Source: Candidatus Methanoprimaticola hominis
Lineage (GTDB): Archaea > Thermoplasmatota > Thermoplasmata > Methanomassiliicoccales > Methanomethylophilaceae
Length of the DNA stretch: 8,876 nucleotides
Reading direction: 5' to 3'
Assembly (NCBI GenBank): GCA_006954465.1
Contig: LVVU01000045.1
Location: 1-8,876 of the forward strand
In this document: positions 5,389 to 8,876 of the stretch, in pieces
Layout: every line of letters begins with the position of its first letter
Numbering within the stretch: the first letter of the stretch is position 1
Translations under genes and position numbers: made by a program
Notes under the pieces: model-generated
Told to the model about the DNA's origin: nothing
Databases searched by the model: none
The model's input: only the letters and a program-made list of their open reading frames with translations

Positions 5389-6455
5389 AGCATCTCCCTC
5401 AGGGTGTCCGCCGTCTCCAGCGGTATGACGGAATGAGCGCCCATGACCATCGTATGGGACGATATCTCCCCGACGGCCCATTCGCATCCCATGTTCAGGT
5501 AATTGGCCAGCTGCCTGGGCTGGTCCGTGATCAGTATATCGTCGGCCTTCATGCCGGGAACGGCATGGCAGATGCCGAGGATGATCGTGAGGTCCGGAGA
5601 GAACGCGTCGACGGCGTCCCTCATCTGCTGTCCGACGATCGAGTACTCGTCGAGTCCTCCCACGACCTCGTCGATCGTCACGCCCTTGGAAGCGAGATCG
5701 TCGGTTATCTCCCTGCAGTAGTTGCGGATACGCGGAAGGCCCTTGGTCCCGTCGAGGTTGGCGACGAACAGGGTCTCCCCTCCGAGCGCCTTCCTCGCGC
5801 GGTCCACCGCCTCGAACATATCCGCGAAGCGGTAGGCCAGCTCCTTCTTGGCGTCCATAACGACGGCCACCCTCCCTCCGTTGGAGAGGACCTCGACGAT
5901 GCGCTTGCATACGTGCATCTTCGTGGGGCTGACGGCGGGCTTGATGTAATCCTTGGAAGCCATCCCGGAATCCTTCTCCAGGCGTGTGGCGGCCTTCATC
6001 AGAGATATCTGGCGAGCGCACTCGTCGGCATCGATGATCCCCGCATCCCTTCCCGCCTCCAGCGCCTTGATGGCGCCGCGGGTGTTGTCCCCCATGCACG
6101 CGTGGACATCGACGGGGAACACGTTCGCGTCGATCCCCGCCTTCCTGATGGAGCTGGCCATGTCCTCGCCGATGATCATGCTGGCGCATGTGCCGATGAC
6201 GGCCACCGTCTCGGGATGGAACCTCTCCTCCACCTGCTTCAGCGTGTTGATAAGCGGTTCGGATGCCCCGAAGATGAGGTCGTTGTCCCTCATGGCGGTG
6301 GTCACCACCCTCACGCCCGCATTCTCCAGCGGACGGGAGGCCATGAAGCTGCATCCCGACGGCCCGTGGACCACGATGACATCCACCTCCATGTCGCGGA
6401 GCGTATACATCGCGGCGACGATGGGGCTGGGACGGGGATGGATGACCGTCCTCAC
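5385..6455 (-). CDS. cfbD: Ni-sirohydrochlorin a,c-diamide reductive cyclase, subunit CfbD (NifD-like)
   Basis: 356 residues, full length for the family. It is the catalytic, nitrogenase-like component that, with reductase CfbC, reduces Ni-sirohydrochlorin a,c-diamide in an ATP-driven six-electron step and forms the gamma-lactam ring, giving 15,17(3)-seco-F430-17(3)-acid. Conserved cysteines suited to a bridging [4Fe-4S] cluster are C35 in HGPSGCSFM and C90 in VIGTCASMI; C120 in VDVHACMGD is another candidate. The N-terminal HPRPSPIVAAMYTL and GLDEYSIVG segments fit CfbD rather than NifD or BchN/BchB. The start is GTG at 6455, with AAGGAGGG 6 nt upstream, and overlaps the cfbE stop as GTGA. 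At its 3' end it overlaps cfbB by TTGA. Translation is probably coupled along the operon. Confidence 0.93.
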   Translation of the reverse strand: MRTVIHPRPSPIVAAMYTLRDMEVDVIVVHGPSGCSFMASRPLENAGVRVVTTAMRDNDLIFGASEPLINTLKQVEERFHPETVAVIGTCASMIIGEDMASSIRKAGIDANVFPVDVHACMGDNTRGAIKALEAGRDAGIIDADECARQISLMKAATRLEKDSGMASKDYIKPAVSPTKMHVCKRIVEVLSNGGRVAVVMDAKKELAYRFADMFEAVDRARKALGGETLFVANLDGTKGLPRIRNYCREITDDLASKGVTIDEVVGGLDEYSIVGQQMRDAVDAFSPDLTIILGICHAVPGMKADDILITDQPRQLANYLNMGCEWAVGEISSHTMVMGAHSVIPLETADTLREML

Positions 6456-7663
6456 TGATAGCCCTCCTTCACGAGCTCGATCAGCAACCTCACATCGTCG
6501 GGGATCGCGGGGCGCTCCCCGTCGCCCTTAGTGATGACTATCGGAACCCCGTAGGATTCCACAGCTTCTGTGATCGCTCCGGCATCCATCTTGTCGCAGA
6601 CCTTCCTGCTTACGGGATCGAGCAGCACCATGGCGTCGTGGAGGGCATCCATCTCGGAGAGGCACTGCATGGTGCGTTTTACAGACAGGCATGAGATCCC
6701 GGGATTCCTCTCCCTCACGATGACGCGGTCGCCGTCGCGGATGATCTCGCCCCTTCCCGGAACGCCCTTGAAGGATTCCAGGGACCTCAGGACGATATCC
6801 CTGGGGACGCCCATCTGGTGGCAGACCTCCAGGGCGGCATCCATCGCCTCGAGGTATTCCGTCGATATGTACGAACCGTCGAGGACGATCCCGGTGACCC
6901 CGTCGTAATCGACGGACACCCTCAGACCCTCTCCGAGCCTGGGCTCGGCCAGCCTGGTCACCCTCCTTCCGTAGCCGATGAGCTCGTCGCACCACCCGGA
7001 CCACAGATCGGCCTCCTCCTCGCGGACGATGTTGATCCCGTCGGAGAAGATGTCCTTCTTGGCATCGGAGGCCTTCATGCTGTTCTTGGCGATGCCGTAG
7101 TCCTCGGCGAGATTGGTGATGAGCGAGATGTCCGCCTTCCCGGAGCCTCCCAGGGAGACCTCGCTGATGATGACATCGTAATCCCCTGCGGGGAGCGTCA
7201 TCAGATACGGCGGCGCGATGCTGACCTTCCTCTCGATGTCGTGGCCGTCGTCGGTCCACGGCCCCTCTCCCCTGGAGGAGTGGAGCAGCACCTTCCTGCC
7301 CGAATCATGGAGGATCTTGGCGAGCAGATAGCAGGTGCTGGTCTTGCCCTTGACGCCGGTGACCTCGATCCTGAACCTCCTGTCCTCGATGAAGCGACCC
7401 ACGGCCTGGCTGAACGATATCGATTCCTCCGCCTCCGCATCCCCCATGAACGAGAGGGGGCAGTGGGCGGGCTTGACCATCAGGTCGTACCTTCCCGCGG
7501 GAACGGATTCCGCTATGCGGACATCCATCCCGGCGAGCTCGTTCTTCCTGTCCGCAGGACAGTTGTGGTAGACATCAACGCAAGTGACGTCGTCCCCTTC
7601 CGCCAGGAACCTCCTGGCGATGATGTCGCCGCCGTGCGTCATGTCGAGGACGAGGACCTTCAT
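6452..7663 (-). CDS. cfbE: Coenzyme F430 synthase, Mur-ligase-like (CfbE)
   Basis: 403 residues. The central ATP-binding motif GVKGKTS at 103-109 is the Mur-ligase P-loop, followed by LLAKILHDSGRKVLLHSSRG. Further segments of a MurD-like ligase are ISEVSLGGSG, LITNLAEDYG and a C-terminal domain with SFKGVPGRGEII and RERNPGIS. By family and context it uses ATP to activate a propionate side chain of 15,17(3)-seco-F430-17(3)-acid and closes the carbocyclic ring of F430, the last step of the pathway. The start ATG at 7663 overlaps the cfbA stop (ATGA) and has AGGAGG 11 nt upstream. The N-terminal 100 residues form the divergent first domain typical of CfbE and not of true Mur enzymes. A peptidoglycan role is unlikely in this operon. 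Confidence 0.92.
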   Translation of the reverse strand: MKVLVLDMTHGGDIIARRFLAEGDDVTCVDVYHNCPADRKNELAGMDVRIAESVPAGRYDLMVKPAHCPLSFMGDAEAEESISFSQAVGRFIEDRRFRIEVTGVKGKTSTCYLLAKILHDSGRKVLLHSSRGEGPWTDDGHDIERKVSIAPPYLMTLPAGDYDVIISEVSLGGSGKADISLITNLAEDYGIAKNSMKASDAKKDIFSDGINIVREEEADLWSGWCDELIGYGRRVTRLAEPRLGEGLRVSVDYDGVTGIVLDGSYISTEYLEAMDAALEVCHQMGVPRDIVLRSLESFKGVPGRGEIIRDGDRVIVRERNPGISCLSVKRTMQCLSEMDALHDAMVLLDPVSRKVCDKMDAGAITEAVESYGVPIVITKGDGERPAIPDDVRLLIELVKEGYQ

Positions 7664-8448
7664 CGGAGTCCGAGCCTCCTCAGCTTCTCCACCAGGACGT
7701 CGCAGAGCCTGGGGTCCGCCCCTATCGGGATGGCGTACTTGACCTCCGCCTCGCGGCCGTTCCTCTTCACGATGCCGCCGTCGGAGAAGTTCTCGATCCC
7801 CAGCTTGGCGGGGACGTCCATTGTGAGATGCTTCCCGAGGGAGATGAACAGGGGGAGCGCGATGATCTCCTCCGCCCCGTCGTCTATCATCTGAGGGATG
7901 ACGTCCTCGATCTTGGGCTCGTTGAACTCGTTGAACCCGTGGTAGACCTTCCCGTAGCCCCTCTCCTCGAGACGCTTGACGTTGAGCAGGACAAACTCCC
8001 TGTTGTAAGGGAGCTGGGAGCCGTGCCCCATGATGATGACGCGGGTATCCTTCCCGGGGGTGCGGAGCTCCTCCACCCTCTCGCACAGGATGTCCGCCAG
8101 GAGGGGTTCCTCCCCGAAGGGCTGCTCGATGTGGATCTCCACATCCTTCCCGTCGATGTTGCAGACACCGTCGGTGGTGCCCCTCTCGAATCCGAAATGC
8201 TTGCAGGGGAAATCCCTGACTATGTGAAGACCGGAGGCGACGAAGAACGGGAGGATGACGATCCTGTCGTATCCATCCTTCACCATCTCCTCGGCGCACT
8301 CGCGCAGCGAGGGGAAGGATGTCTCGTTGAATCCGACGTAGACGTTGTCGTAGCCCTTGGCCCTGAGCCTGTCGGCCTGCATGTCGAGGACGCCCTTGTT
8401 AAAGGACATGGTGGATCCGTGTCCGCCCAGAATGATTCCCGTTTTCAT
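7660..8448 (-). CDS. cfbA: Sirohydrochlorin nickelochelatase, tandem two-domain form (CfbA)
   Basis: 262 residues, about twice the usual 130-140 of archaeal CfbA/CbiX-S. It contains two full chelatase repeats. Repeat 1 has GGHGS with H10, then [10 protein letters not shown] with H75. Repeat 2 has GHGSQ with H142, then [10 protein letters not shown] with H207. The histidine spacing is 65 residues in both, and the matching GFNE words at about 39 and 171 confirm the duplication. These pairs correspond to the metal-binding histidines of the CbiX family. By operon context it inserts Ni2+ into sirohydrochlorin, the first committed step to F430; cobalt insertion is the alternative. The fused form probably folds as one pseudo-dimer with one active site, as in long CbiX; this is inference. 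ATG at 8448 overlaps the cfbC stop (ATGA), with GGAG 8 nt upstream. Confidence 0.92.
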   Translation of the reverse strand: MKTGIILGGHGSTMSFNKGVLDMQADRLRAKGYDNVYVGFNETSFPSLRECAEEMVKDGYDRIVILPFFVASGLHIVRDFPCKHFGFERGTTDGVCNIDGKDVEIHIEQPFGEEPLLADILCERVEELRTPGKDTRVIIMGHGSQLPYNREFVLLNVKRLEERGYGKVYHGFNEFNEPKIEDVIPQMIDDGAEEIIALPLFISLGKHLTMDVPAKLGIENFSDGGIVKRNGREAEVKYAIPIGADPRLCDVLVEKLRRLGLR

Positions 8449-8876
8449 CGTAATCGCTCCAATCTCATACCGCCGGTCACGTCCTCGGAGGACGCCAGCA
8501 GCCTCTTCGCAAGATCCCTGTAACGATCGGCCATGTCGGATCCCGGTTCGCCCTGGACCACGGTGACTCCTTTCTCCTCGCATCTCTGCACGGAAGGGTC
8601 CCTGGGGAGCCTGACGATAACCTCGGTGCCCATCTCCTCCGCCGCCCTGTCGACGAGGGAATCCTCGTCCTTAACGCCGCGGGAGTTCTGTATGAGCCCT
8701 CCGAGCCTGGCGTATCCGTCGTTCCTCATGTCGGACACCGCGCCGGCGATGTTGCTCGCGGCGTAGAGGGACATCATCTCCCCGGATGTCACGACGAAGA
8801 CGTCGCGGGCATAGCCGTTCCTGATGGGCATGGCGAACCCTCCGCAGACCACGTCGCCGAGGACGTCGTACAGAAT
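8445..8876 (-). CDS. cfbC: Nitrogenase-reductase-like ATPase CfbC, C-terminal part
   Basis: The frame is open to the right edge; 143 residues of the C-terminal half are visible (family total about 260-270), so the P-loop and first cluster cysteine lie outside. The visible part starts with [17 protein letters not shown], where the cysteine (residue 11 of the fragment) corresponds to the second [4Fe-4S] ligand of Nif[22 protein letters not shown] follows, as in NifH, BchL and CfbC. From family knowledge the homodimer hydrolyses ATP and passes electrons to CfbD. NifH and BchL are excluded only by the neighbours: no nitrogenase or chlorophyll genes are present and the cfbA, cfbE, cfbD and cfbB order continues. 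The stop overlaps the cfbA start by 4 nt. The operon promoter must lie right of the window. Confidence 0.93.
   Translation of the reverse strand: MLYDVLGDVVCGGFAMPIRNGYARDVFVVTSGEMMSLYAASNIAGAVSDMRNDGYARLGGLIQNSRGVKDEDSLVDRAAEEMGTEVIVRLPRDPSVQRCEEKGVTVVQGEPGSDMADRYRDLAKRLLASSEDVTGGMRLERLR

Noticed and set aside
3946..5436. Long plus-strand open frame of 496 codons antisense to cfbB
   Set aside because: It opposes a well-supported family member, reads through the hairpin at 3968-3994 and has no recognisable domain. GC-rich codon bias of cfbB explains the openness. A short real bacterial start at 3946 cut by the joint cannot be excluded.
5389..6354. Upstream extension of the cfbB frame through cfbD
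   Set aside because: The extension is Arg/Gly-rich nonsense overlapping cfbD out of frame. The cfbB P-loop fits a start at 5388.
6818..7894. Plus-strand open frame of 358 codons antisense to cfbE and cfbA
   Set aside because: It is a shadow of two clear genes and shows no domain or initiation signal.
3931..8448. Cobalamin (cbi) pathway cluster
   Set aside because: CbiX- and CbiA-like proteins alone could fit, but the NifH/NifD-like pair and the Mur-ligase-like protein are specific to F430 synthesis.
8445..8876. Nitrogenase reductase NifH or chlorophyll BchL
   Set aside because: The fragment alone would allow it, but the downstream genes are cfbA, cfbE, cfbD and cfbB and no nif or bch gene is present.

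Overview
The window is a joint of two unrelated genomes. Positions 1 to roughly 4000 look like a GC-rich member of the Bacteroidota (Alistipes-like is a guess from composition). Two promoters match the Bacteroidota consensus (TTTG, 19 bp, TAnnTTTG), start codons lack Shine-Dalgarno motifs, Lys codons are a mix of AAA and AAG, and the korA gene has the gamma-alpha fused form. From about 4140 to the right end the DNA looks like a methanogenic archaeon, probably a gut or rumen Methanomassiliicoccales relative. It carries a tightly packed coenzyme F430 (cfb) operon, has strong purine-rich Shine-Dalgarno motifs and uses AAG for Lys wherever I translated it.

Layout, left to right. The 5' part of korA (2-oxoglutarate:ferredoxin oxidoreductase) runs off the left edge on the minus strand. 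A gene-poor gap at 997-1603 holds one terminator-like hairpin. Then come a NYN-LOTUS (LabA-like RNase/RNA-binding) protein and an XRE-S24 repressor-like regulator, both on the minus strand. A small 94-residue protein of unknown function on the plus strand diverges from the regulator. Their shared 143-bp spacer holds two almost mirror-image promoters and a palindromic candidate operator, so the regulator probably controls itself and its neighbour. Two hairpins follow the small gene. The junction zone is about 3999-4140.

From the junction to the right edge, all on the minus strand and transcribed right to left, lies cfbC (partial)-cfbA-cfbE-cfbD-cfbB. Together these convert sirohydrochlorin to F430, the nickel cofactor of methyl-coenzyme M reductase: CfbA inserts nickel, CfbB amidates the a and c side chains, CfbCD carries out the nitrogenase-like reductive cyclisation, and CfbE closes the last carbocyclic ring. 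Every adjacent pair overlaps by 4 nt. CfbA is a tandem duplication with two sets of metal-binding histidines.

I see no new biological system. The most important point for a reader is that cfbB loses its native C-terminus exactly where the archaeal sequence stops, so the joint is probably an assembly chimera rather than gene transfer. The best candidate for new biology is the symmetric divergent promoter of the XRE-S24 regulator and the unknown 94-residue protein.
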